From assembly GCA_024654625.1 (NCBI GenBank), contig JANLHB010000034.1, positions 1 through 51,038 on the forward strand: a DNA stretch of 51,038 bases. Direction: 5' to 3'. The DNA comes from Patescibacteria group bacterium. GTDB taxonomy: Bacteria; Patescibacteriota; Minisyncoccia; GCA-002772825. Under the pieces are notes generated by a model that searched no databases, had not been told where the DNA came from, and saw only the letters and a list, made by a program, of their open reading frames with translations. Positions 1 through 7,156 of this stretch are shown here, one piece after another. Both the position numbers and the translations under genes were made by a program. The stretch's first letter is position 1, and the number at the start of each line of letters is the position of its first letter.

Positions 1-88
1 ACCACGCGCTCCGCGCGTGCGATTAGTCGGCATCAGGATTATCAGCAAAATACATTCGAACTTTGTTTAATACACACCGCAACGGCCA

Positions 89-119
89 ATTTTAATACCT
101 ATAGAAACGGTATTAAAAT
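89..119. repeat. inverted repeat, 11-bp arms
   Basis: ATTTTAATACC at 89-99 and its exact reverse complement at 109-119 flank a 9-base loop. It could be a hairpin at the edge of the putative structured RNA or a weak terminator. There is no strong T-run. Confidence 0.45.
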
Positions 120-132
120 TTTGCGTTAGTTT

Positions 133-282
133 AGTGGAGTAGAGATTCGAAAGGCGGAGGCAGGGAAAAGTTTGTAAAACTTTTCGGTCTGCCGAGCCAG
201 GGTCGTGAGCACATATTTATAAGAAGCGAAGTGACTATGTAAATAGCGACTCCTGACCGAATCTCACCTCTTCCGTTACCAC
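133..282. ncRNA. possible structured RNA, strand unknown
   Basis: No convincing protein gene lies in 1-334. The segment can fold into a branched structure: an outer stem 142-149 with 258-265 (GAGATTCG/CGAATCTC), a hairpin at 159-193 with GGCAG/CTGCC and a GAAAAGTTT stem, and a second arm pairing 198-205 with 247-255 (one bulged base), capped by ACATA/TATGT at 211-215 and 236-240. I do not recognise RNase P RNA, tmRNA, SRP RNA or a known riboswitch core. It lies downstream of the surface protein gene, so it could also be a long 3' untranslated region or chance pairing. Confidence 0.25.
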
Positions 283-305
283 CTAGGGATTTAATTATCC
301 CAAAA

Positions 306-330
306 TTTTCCAAGGTGTCACCTTGGAAAA
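306..330. repeat. palindrome with CAAGGTG-T-CACCTTG core
   Basis: Perfect 12-base arms (306-317 and 319-330) around a single central T, just downstream of the surface protein stop. The same 15-base core occurs inside tsaD at 4824-4838, where it is translated. This suggests a dispersed palindromic element; it may act here as a transcription end signal. Confidence 0.6.
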
Positions 331-334
331 GTGT

Positions 335-3067
335 TTACTTGAGATTTATTATCCTCTTAGCTTTAATCAATAAAACCGAGATTACCGCAAGCGTTACTAT
401 CAAAATCAAAATAAGCCAACTTGAGAAAGAAAGTGTCTTTAAGGCATCAAAGATTGAAGCTCCAAGTCCAAAACCATCCCCCACCACAGAAGAAGCAGAC
501 AAAGAGATTATAGGCTGAGAGCTACCTGAAGTGTCTTGATAATTAACACTGGCAATAGCCGTCAATACATCTCCTACTTTAGCATTAGTCCTAACTCTCC
601 CTGTTACCGTTTTTACTATCTCTTCTCCCCCGCCAAGGGTACCAAGATTAGCTGACAATATACCTGAATCATCGCCATTTGAAAGCGGAATATCATAATC
701 TACTATTTCAATATTCTCCGGCATACCTAAAGAAAGTTGAACTATTTTCACAGAAGAGTCATTCTCATTTTTTATAACGATAAGATATTTTAATTTACCT
801 TCAACATTCACCTCGCTTTTATCCACTTCAAATCTAACCAAGAGCGGTCTAAAAGCTTTAACAACCGGAGTCGTAGCCGGAATACTTAACTTTATACCGC
901 CTGTAGTGAAACTATTTACCACTCCATAACTTATACCGGCTGAATTCTGCGCTACCGGCCTATAATAATATGTAGCGTTAGGCAAAAGTCCTTGCGCAAT
1001 TATCGGAGAGTCTACATAATTATTGCCCATACCCGCGTTTCTAAATGTAGTTTTACTACCTAGCAAACCGGCAGATGCGCCATACTCAAACCACACGTTT
1101 GTTGCGCTGTTGTTTGGATTTACAGAAGCATCTAAAATAGCGGAATTTGAAGTAATGGAATATGCCGGCTTTGTAAAGATAGAAGGGAGTCCGCCTGTCC
1201 TTATCACATTTACTCCGCCAAGCGAAGTAAAGAAAGACATCTGACTGCCGTAATTTGTGCCGTATAGATTTTTACCGACAATCCTAAAGTCATATAAAGT
1301 GTTTGGCAAAAGATCTCTAACTTCAGCCGACACTTTTATAGCGTAATTGCTTTGCCCGGCCGAACGGACAGGAGTCACTCGATATACTTTATCTATTGAA
1401 GAATTATATTCAAACCAAACGTCGGTGCTGACGTTGTTTGGATTTACCATAGCGTTTAATATCGCTGAAGTCAGACCGACATTGGTAGCCTCAAGAGTGG
1501 AGACATTAGGACCAAGAGAGCTTGTGCCACTGGCAAAAGTTGTAGTAAACGAAAGCGTGGTGCCATAAGCGATACTATTGGAATTTTGCGCCACTACCCT
1601 AAAGTAGTAAGTGGTGTTTGGCAAAAGATTTAATATGCTTGAGGAAATATTGTAATTGAAGTTGCCTGAACCGACAGACTGAATAGAAGAAGACAGGGGC
1701 ATAGAGCTCGGAGAGTTGCCGTATTCAAACCAAGCATTCGTGAACGAACCATTAGGATTAACAGTGGCATTTAGAGTAGCTGTATCTCTAGAGATACCTG
1801 AAGCGAAGTTTGTAGTAACAATAGGCGCTGAAATTCCTCCCCCGCCACCTCCTCCGCCATAGAAGCCGGTAGTGAAAGACAGAATATTGCCATAATTAGT
1901 GCCGGCTGAATTTCGCGCCACCGCCCTGAAGTAATAAGTGGTGTTTGAAGAAAGACCGTATATATTTACAGAAGTGTTTACACCGAAACTGCCAGAACCG
2001 ATATTCTGCGAATTGGTAGTTAGACTAAAGAAACCGCTGGAAGTGCCATACTCAAACCAAACAGCAGTTAAGTCGTTGTTAGGACTTACTACGGCATTTA
2101 ATACGGCTGAATCACTCAAGATATTTGTCGCGCCGTTAGTTGATACTGTCGGCGAACTTATATTTGTACCTCCGCCTCCGCCTCCAGAGAAACTGGTTGT
2201 AAAAGATAAAACATTACCATAACTGGTGCCGGCAGAATTCTGCGCCACTGCTCTGAAATAATAAGTAGTATTTGAAGAGAGGCCTGATACCCCCGCAGAA
2301 ACATTCAGACTTGAAGTCCCCCCGCCAATACTCTGAGATGAACTCATATTAGAAAGCGATCCGGGAGATGCGCCATACTCAAACCAAACATTTGTATTTG
2401 AACCATTAGGATTAACAGTGGCATTTAGAGTAGCTGAGCTTGTAGAGATGTTTGTAGCTGTTGTAGTGTTCACAATAGGCGCACTAGCTTGAGGCTGACT
2501 GACACTGCCCACTAACGCTCTGAAGACGACATGACCTTGAGTTGCCCAACCCGGAGCGATGCTTCCTATATTTAGCCCTGAGCCCACCACCTCACTGCCG
2601 TTCTGCCCCAAAGGGAGTGCTTGCGCGATAAGAGTCTGGTTCGGGTACCATTTTACAGAACCGGGGATGAAGGTAAGAGTCTGTGCTGAAGTTAAGTTAA
2701 GAGATACGCTTCCACTCGCCTGACCGCCGGCGCTGTCTGTGATAACGACAGGGATATTAGCGCTAGTGAAAGTGCCGGACGGAAGTGTGGACCTAAGAGT
2801 GACATTGTTTGCCGTCTGACTGCCGGTGTTATGGTAATAGATATCAAAGCTCACTATCTCACCCTGGTTAGCAGAGGCCGAAGATGTCCAGCAAGTGGAA
2901 CAGCCTGGATTTTTCGTATAATTTGATATCCTGAAAGTCGGATTATCTTGCGGATCATTATTAAAAGTAGAAGCAAGCGCGCCATACATAGGAGCGAAAA
3001 CAACAATCAAAGCCACTACTGCCAAAAGAGCTGATTTTATTTTATTGTTTATAATTTTATTATACAT
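335..3067 (-). CDS. large repeat-containing surface protein, C-terminally anchored
   Basis: A 910-residue exported protein of unknown specific function. Residues 1-33 form a signal peptide with a hydrophobic core ending in ALAS. Residues about 40-190 resemble a DUF11-type beta domain. From about 197 to 740 there are five repeats of roughly 105 residues, each with a VNPN segment, WFEYG, and a (T/A)TYYFR.VAQNSAG closing strand, typical of FN3/Ig-like modules. Repeats 1 and 2 are followed by poly-Gly linkers. A second DUF11-like domain (about 750-865) precedes one transmembrane helix and a short basic tail (KAKR). It is probably a membrane-anchored adhesin or cell-envelope protein. It has no close operon partner; an inverted repeat follows its start region. 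Confidence 0.85.
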   Translation of the reverse strand: MYNKIINNKIKSALLAVVALIVVFAPMYGALASTFNNDPQDNPTFRISNYTKNPGCSTCWTSSASANQGEIVSFDIYYHNTGSQTANNVTLRSTLPSGTFTSANIPVVITDSAGGQASGSVSLNLTSAQTLTFIPGSVKWYPNQTLIAQALPLGQNGSEVVGSGLNIGSIAPGWATQGHVVFRALVGSVSQPQASAPIVNTTTATNISTSSATLNATVNPNGSNTNVWFEYGASPGSLSNMSSSQSIGGGTSSLNVSAGVSGLSSNTTYYFRAVAQNSAGTSYGNVLSFTTSFSGGGGGGTNISSPTVSTNGATNILSDSAVLNAVVSPNNDLTAVWFEYGTSSGFFSLTTNSQNIGSGSFGVNTSVNIYGLSSNTTYYFRAVARNSAGTNYGNILSFTTGFYGGGGGGGGISAPIVTTNFASGISRDTATLNATVNPNGSFTNAWFEYGNSPSSMPLSSSIQSVGSGNFNYNISSSILNLLPNTTYYFRVVAQNSNSIAYGTTLSFTTTFASGTSSLGPNVSTLEATNVGLTSAILNAMVNPNNVSTDVWFEYNSSIDKVYRVTPVRSAGQSNYAIKVSAEVRDLLPNTLYDFRIVGKNLYGTNYGSQMSFFTSLGGVNVIRTGGLPSIFTKPAYSITSNSAILDASVNPNNSATNVWFEYGASAGLLGSKTTFRNAGMGNNYVDSPIIAQGLLPNATYYYRPVAQNSAGISYGVVNSFTTGGIKLSIPATTPVVKAFRPLLVRFEVDKSEVNVEGKLKYLIVIKNENDSSVKIVQLSLGMPENIEIVDYDIPLSNGDDSGILSANLGTLGGGEEIVKTVTGRVRTNAKVGDVLTAIASVNYQDTSGSSQPIISLSASSVVGDGFGLGASIFDALKTLSFSSWLILILIVTLAVISVLLIKAKRIINLK

Positions 3068-3096
3068 ATTTTTATTGATTATATTTATAATTTTTT

Positions 3097-3150
3097 ACTC
3101 ATTTTTAAGTTTTTAATCCGCCGTGGCGGATTAAAAACTTAAAAATGAGT
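3097..3150. repeat. 54-bp perfect palindrome with TCCGCC-GT-GGCGGA core
   Basis: Arms of 26 bases at 3097-3122 and 3125-3150 are exact reverse complements with a 2-base centre. The inner core ATCCGCC..GGCGGAT also occurs at 46757-46788 and, in a variant, inside tpiA at 48553-48567, while the outer arms are unique to each site. It lies between the surface protein start and the lipoprotein stop. It could block transcripts from the lipoprotein gene, but the shared core points to a repeated element. Confidence 0.85.
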
Positions 3151-3152
3151 CC

Positions 3153-3193
3153 CTTCCTGCACTGTATAGATAATATCCATGCAGTACAGGAAG
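3153..3193 (-). terminator. probable terminator of the lipoprotein gene
   Basis: CTTCCTGCACTG at 3153-3164 pairs with CAGTACAGGAAG at 3182-3193 (one G-T pair). Read on the minus strand, the stem comes 28 bases after the lipoprotein stop and is followed shortly by a T-rich stretch inside the next palindrome. Confidence 0.5.
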
Positions 3194-3220
3194 AGACATT
3201 CTACTTAAAACTAAATCAAA

Positions 3221-4312
3221 CTAATTGCCAGGAACTGACGCCGGTCCATTTGGCGGTTCTGGTCCGGGTTCTGTTGGAGGACTTGATCCCGGTCCTCCAG
3301 ATGAAACACTGCCCGATTGGCGTGCATTATGGTAGCTAATACCACTGATTGCGCCGACAGTGCCACCAAAAAGGCCAGCGACCGCTTTACACGTTGGGTC
3401 TGAGTCCTTGTCTATAATGCCATAAGCACTAAGACCAGTACCGACAGCCATGGAACCCCATCCTACAGGATTAGCGATATTCGCCAACCCAAAAGTAAGG
3501 AAGAATCCTCCTGTACCTGAAGCGATAGTGCCCTTCCCAATGCAGTTTCTGTCAGTTAAGAACCAGAAAGTTCCTCCTTCTCTTTTACCGGCAATATTTA
3601 TCGCCACTGCCTGATAAAAGTATCGGGAATTTGCATCCAGGTTAGTAAGCTTGGACTCCACCAGTCCGCCATTTGCATATTGAGGTCTTGTGGCAAACTT
3701 ATTATTACCGCCATCTCTCCAATATACAAACCAAGCGATTGCTTGATCTTTGGAAGTGACGACGCCTTGAAGGATAGCCTCCGAAGAAGTTACTCCGGCT
3801 GGAGGCAATGTCTCCACCTCAAGAGAAACAGCGGGCAACTCTACCCTCAATGCTTCACCGCTTAGCAACGTGACTCCGTTTGCACAACTGCAAATACGAA
3901 GCACCTTACCAGTGGTATCAACTACAAGCACAGTCCCAAGAGGAAGAGTCCCTTTCACCCACTTACCGCCCTTTTGTTCAACCTTTAAAAGCTTATCCTG
4001 TTTGAGTCTTACGAGAAACTCCTTACCGGAATCATACCCGCGATCCGGATCAACAGGATTTCTTCCTAAATGGATATAATTAGCCTGCCTGCCCGGATCA
4101 GACACAGGGTCATCCTTAGGGCAAACAGTATTATCTCCATCATGATGAACAATGGCATTTTTTGCGGCATCCTCTACATCATAAGGCGCATATTTACCAT
4201 ACGCCTCAGGCGGCGGACCGCTATATTGGAATAGCTCTTTTTGACTGGCGCAACCAGCCAACAAAGCTATCACCGCCAACGACAAACATACTGCCAAATT
4301 CACGCCTTTCAT
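3221..4312 (-). CDS. lipoprotein with one FN3-like module
   Basis: A 363-residue protein with an N-terminal lipoprotein signal ending in the lipobox LLAGC (Cys about 21), so it is expected to be lipid-anchored outside the cytoplasmic membrane. Residues about 160-255 resemble a single copy of the module in the neighbouring surface protein: ATLP-like start, AWFVYW, then RYFYQAVAINIAG and a closing FLT strand. The C-terminal third has a Gly-rich, weakly hydrophobic stretch and ends in a Pro/Gly/Ser-rich tail. A strong AGGAGG ribosome site lies a few bases before the ATG, unusual for this window. Codon use is richer in G+C than in neighbouring genes. The function is unknown. Confidence 0.75.
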   Translation of the reverse strand: MKGVNLAVCLSLAVIALLAGCASQKELFQYSGPPPEAYGKYAPYDVEDAAKNAIVHHDGDNTVCPKDDPVSDPGRQANYIHLGRNPVDPDRGYDSGKEFLVRLKQDKLLKVEQKGGKWVKGTLPLGTVLVVDTTGKVLRICSCANGVTLLSGEALRVELPAVSLEVETLPPAGVTSSEAILQGVVTSKDQAIAWFVYWRDGGNNKFATRPQYANGGLVESKLTNLDANSRYFYQAVAINIAGKREGGTFWFLTDRNCIGKGTIASGTGGFFLTFGLANIANPVGWGSMAVGTGLSAYGIIDKDSDPTCKAVAGLFGGTVGAISGISYHNARQSGSVSSGGPGSSPPTEPGPEPPNGPASVPGN

Positions 4313-4468
4313 TTATGCCTCCTGTCATTTTTAAGGCAGAAAATAGCCTGCCAATTAGTTATTCAATCTATTAAAGAACTGCTTCTAGATACTAGACTAT
4401 ACGCTTCTTACTCAAAATCGTCAACATCTTGTTGATAACATTTTAAACCCTCCTTATCATGTTATTTT

Positions 4469-4497
4469 TTGCTCTATTTTTACTTATCATCTATACT
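4469..4497 (+). promoter_or_regulatory. candidate tsaD promoter, likely leaderless
   Basis: TTGCTC at 4469-4474 and TATACT at 4492-4497 are 17 bases apart. The -10 box ends 8 bases before the tsaD ATG, so the transcript would start at or next to the start codon. Confidence 0.45.
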
Positions 4498-4505
4498 TTA
4501 AAAGT

Positions 4506-5792
4506 ATGAGAATACTTGCCATTGAAACGAGTTGTGATGAAACAGCAATAAGCATTATTTATGCGAAAAGAACTCCCTCTTCAGGTCGGGAAAACGGAAA
4601 AAGCGCAAGCCATAAACCTTCCATTAAATATAGACGGCCACAAGTCAAAATCCTTTCAAATATCGTTTCATCGCAAATAAAACTTCACGCCAAGTGGGGT
4701 GGCGTTGTCCCGAATCTCGCGCGCCGCGAACATGAGAAAAATCTAATCCCAGTCCTAAAAAAAGCGCTAAAAGAGGCAAAAATACTAGACATCTCCTCCA
4801 GGGACTCACCTTGGACAGGTTTCCAAGGTGTCACCTTGAGGAAAATACTGGAACGCGAACCAGAACTGTTAAGACGATCACTAAAAGAATTTCCGAAGAT
4901 AAAAACCCCAAAAGTGGACGCTATCGCCGTAACTTACGGTCCAGGACTTGAACCGGCTTTATGGGCTGGAATAAACTTTGCTAAAGCGCTAGCCTATCTT
5001 TGGAATAAACCCCTTATTCCTATAAATCATATGGAGGGACATATCCTCTCTGCTTTGCTCCCGCAAAATAGAGAAAGCACGAAGCACGAAGCACGAAGCA
5101 CGAAAAAAAGTTTTCAATTTCCAGTTATCTCACTCTTAGTCTCGGGTGGGCACACCGAACTTGTGCTTATAAAAAAATGGCTTGATTATAAAATAATAGG
5201 AGAAACACGCGACGACGCTGTCGGCGAAGCCTTTGATAAAGTAGCGCGAATGTTAAACCTCGGATACCCAGGAGGACCAAAAATTTCTCACTTAGCAGAA
5301 AACTATAAGCCAACAGCTATAAGCTATAAGCTTAGCCTACCGAGGCCAATGATAAACTCAGGCGATCTTGATTTTTCTTTTTCCGGGCTTAAAACGGCTG
5401 TGCTTTATAAAATAAAGGAGTTAAAAGAAGCTAAAGATAGCGGAGCCAAGGATCACAAACTCAACAAAACAACGATATCGTCAATTTGCCATGAATTCCA
5501 AGAGGCTGTCGTAGATGTCCTCGTGTCTAAGACAATAAATGCCGCTAAAAAATATAAAGCCAAAACGATAATAATAGGCGGAGGAGTAGCTTCAAATACA
5601 AGACTAAGGGAACGGTTAAAAGAATCTTCGGCTGAAAACTCTGTGGATTTAATACTCCCGCCAAAAGAACTCTCCACGGATAATGCCGTCATGATAGCCA
5701 TGGCGGCTTATCTAAGGATAATTGGAGTAAAAAATCCGGCTATTAAAGATATTTCCAAACTCAAAGCTAACGGAAATCTTAGACTTAGATAA
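4506..5792 (+). CDS. tsaD: tRNA N6-threonylcarbamoyladenosine transferase TsaD
   Basis: Catalyses transfer of the threonylcarbamoyl group to A37 of ANN-reading tRNAs. Family marks are the MRILAIETSCDET start, HAKWGGVVPNLARREH, TYGPGLEPAL, the metal-binding NHMEGH, SGGHTEL, GEAFDKVARMLNLGYPGGP and GGGVASN. At 428 residues it is about 90 longer than usual. The excess sits in local insertions: residues about 17-43, about 95-135, a run coded by GAAGCAC heptamer repeats (DNA 5086-5110), and one coded by GCTATAA repeats (about 5305-5332). The second insertion contains the palindrome 4824-4838. The reading frame is intact, so the gene is probably functional. It is convergent with the next gene, one base between the stops. 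Confidence 0.93.
   Translation: MRILAIETSCDETAISIIYAKRTPSSGRENGKSASHKPSIKYRRPQVKILSNIVSSQIKLHAKWGGVVPNLARREHEKNLIPVLKKALKEAKILDISSRDSPWTGFQGVTLRKILEREPELLRRSLKEFPKIKTPKVDAIAVTYGPGLEPALWAGINFAKALAYLWNKPLIPINHMEGHILSALLPQNRESTKHEARSTKKSFQFPVISLLVSGGHTELVLIKKWLDYKIIGETRDDAVGEAFDKVARMLNLGYPGGPKISHLAENYKPTAISYKLSLPRPMINSGDLDFSFSGLKTAVLYKIKELKEAKDSGAKDHKLNKTTISSICHEFQEAVVDVLVSKTINAAKKYKAKTIIIGGGVASNTRLRERLKESSAENSVDLILPPKELSTDNAVMIAMAAYLRIIGVKNPAIKDISKLKANGNLRLR
4824..4838. repeat. palindrome inserted in frame in tsaD
   Basis: CAAGGTG T CACCTTG, with a further CACCTTGG copy at 4807-4814. It is translated as part of an extra segment absent from typical TsaD proteins. The same core forms the intergenic palindrome at 306-330. 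Confidence 0.65.
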
Positions 5793-5793
5793 A

Positions 5794-7068
5794 CTACCTG
5801 CCTATCCCTTTATAGCTAATACCGGCTTTAATAAAAGCTTCTTTATCTAGGCAATTGCGCCCATCCACAACGATACGCACGCCTTTTTCTACCAGATATT
5901 CCGGATCAATCTCTTTGAAAACATTATGAGCCGTAGCAACAACCACCGCCTTTGCGCCGCAAATAGCACTAGAAAGACTCTCCGCAGAAGAAATAAAAGG
6001 ATCATACGAAGAAACTGAGAGTCCGGCATCTTTAAGATGTTCTATTATTTTTACAGCCGGACTTTCTCTCATATCATCAATCTCCGGTTTATACGAGAGA
6101 CCCAAGACAGCAATCTTAGTCCCTTCTGCCGGTATTTCATTTTTATTTAAGATATTTACAACTTGATCTGCTGTAAATTTAGGCATATTACTATTTATCC
6201 GGCGAGCTAAAGAAAGAAACTTATGATCAAAACCGCTTTTTTTTGCATACTCAATCAGATAATAAGGATCTACCGGAATGCAATGCCCGCCAACACCGCA
6301 ACCCGGATAATGAGCCATAAAAGCAAACGGCTTTGTAGAAGCCCCTTCAATAACCCTAACTACATCAATATCAAGATGGTCAAATGACATAGCAAGTTCA
6401 TTAACAAAGGCAATATTTATATCACGAAAAGAATTCTCTACCACTTTGACAGCCTCAGCTTCCCTAAGAGACCCCATACGTTTTATATTGCCGGAAATAA
6501 TTGATTCATAAAATTCAACCGCCTTAATGAGACCGATATCATCCAAACTTCCGATTACACGATCTATGTTTTCTACACTCCATTTCTTATCACCGGGATT
6601 TATTCTCTCCGGGCAATGAACAAGGTAAAAATCATCTCCTCCTTTCAACCCGGAAGACTCTTCAAGTAACGGCAAGACGACCGTCTCTGAAACGCCAGGA
6701 TTAACAGTTGATTCCAACACAACCAATTGTCCTTTCTTCAAAAAAGGACCGACACTTTTACATGTATTCTCTACGGGAGACAAATCGGGCATATTATCTT
6801 TATCAACCGGAGTAGGTACGCAGATTATAATAATATCTGCTTCATTAACTTTTCTAAAATCAGTAGTGGCTTCAATAGAATATTTTTTAAGATCTGCATC
6901 AATCTTTTCATCTTTAAATGGAGAAGTATTATTCTTTATGGAATTAATTTTTTTCTCATCAATATCTATGCCCATAACACGATACCCCTTCTTTCTGGAT
7001 AATAAAGCAAGCGGCAAACCAACATAGCCTAAGCCGATAACTGCTATTGTCTTAGATTCTTTTTGCAT
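5794..7068 (-). CDS. nucleotide sugar dehydrogenase (UDP-GlcNAc/UDP-glucose 6-dehydrogenase family)
   Basis: Oxidises the C6 hydroxyl of a UDP-sugar to a carboxylate with two NAD+, giving uronic acids for surface polysaccharide. Residues 8-17 hold the Rossmann motif (IAVIGLGYVG), ICVPTP is at 82-87, the ESTVNPG segment at 119-125, and the catalytic Cys is C263 in GVGGHCIPVDPYY. The C-terminal domain has the LGLSYKPEIDDMRESPA motif. At 424 residues it is full length. GHCIPVDPYY and overall pattern favour the WecC/WbpA branch (UDP-HexNAc) over UDP-glucose, but the exact substrate cannot be fixed. It stands alone, divergent from valS. Confidence 0.9.
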   Translation of the reverse strand: MQKESKTIAVIGLGYVGLPLALLSRKKGYRVMGIDIDEKKINSIKNNTSPFKDEKIDADLKKYSIEATTDFRKVNEADIIIICVPTPVDKDNMPDLSPVENTCKSVGPFLKKGQLVVLESTVNPGVSETVVLPLLEESSGLKGGDDFYLVHCPERINPGDKKWSVENIDRVIGSLDDIGLIKAVEFYESIISGNIKRMGSLREAEAVKVVENSFRDINIAFVNELAMSFDHLDIDVVRVIEGASTKPFAFMAHYPGCGVGGHCIPVDPYYLIEYAKKSGFDHKFLSLARRINSNMPKFTADQVVNILNKNEIPAEGTKIAVLGLSYKPEIDDMRESPAVKIIEHLKDAGLSVSSYDPFISSAESLSSAICGAKAVVVATAHNVFKEIDPEYLVEKGVRIVVDGRNCLDKEAFIKAGISYKGIGR

Positions 7069-7121
7069 ATATTTTAATAAATTCTACCAATAAATAACAT
7101 TAATATCAATAGAAAAATAAT

Positions 7122-7149
7122 TTGAATTAAAGCGTTTTTCTGATATCAT
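7122..7149 (+). promoter_or_regulatory. candidate valS promoter with extended -10
   Basis: TTGAAT at 7122-7127, 16-base spacer, then TATCAT at 7144-7149 preceded by TG at -15/-14. Seven bases separate the -10 box from the ATG, implying a leaderless transcript. Confidence 0.45.
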
Positions 7150-7156
7150 TTATTGT

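Noticed and set aside
133-282. T-box or SRP RNA
   Set aside because: GGTGGTAACGG on the minus strand is only loosely like the T-box antiterminator, and the SRP GGAA loop and flanking bases are missing.
131-313. 60-codon open frame on the minus strand
   Set aside because: No ribosome site, no recognisable product, and it overlaps the stretch with consistent RNA pairing.
1023-2222. Open frames on the plus strand inside the surface protein
   Set aside because: They mirror the repeats of the opposite strand gene and lack start signals.
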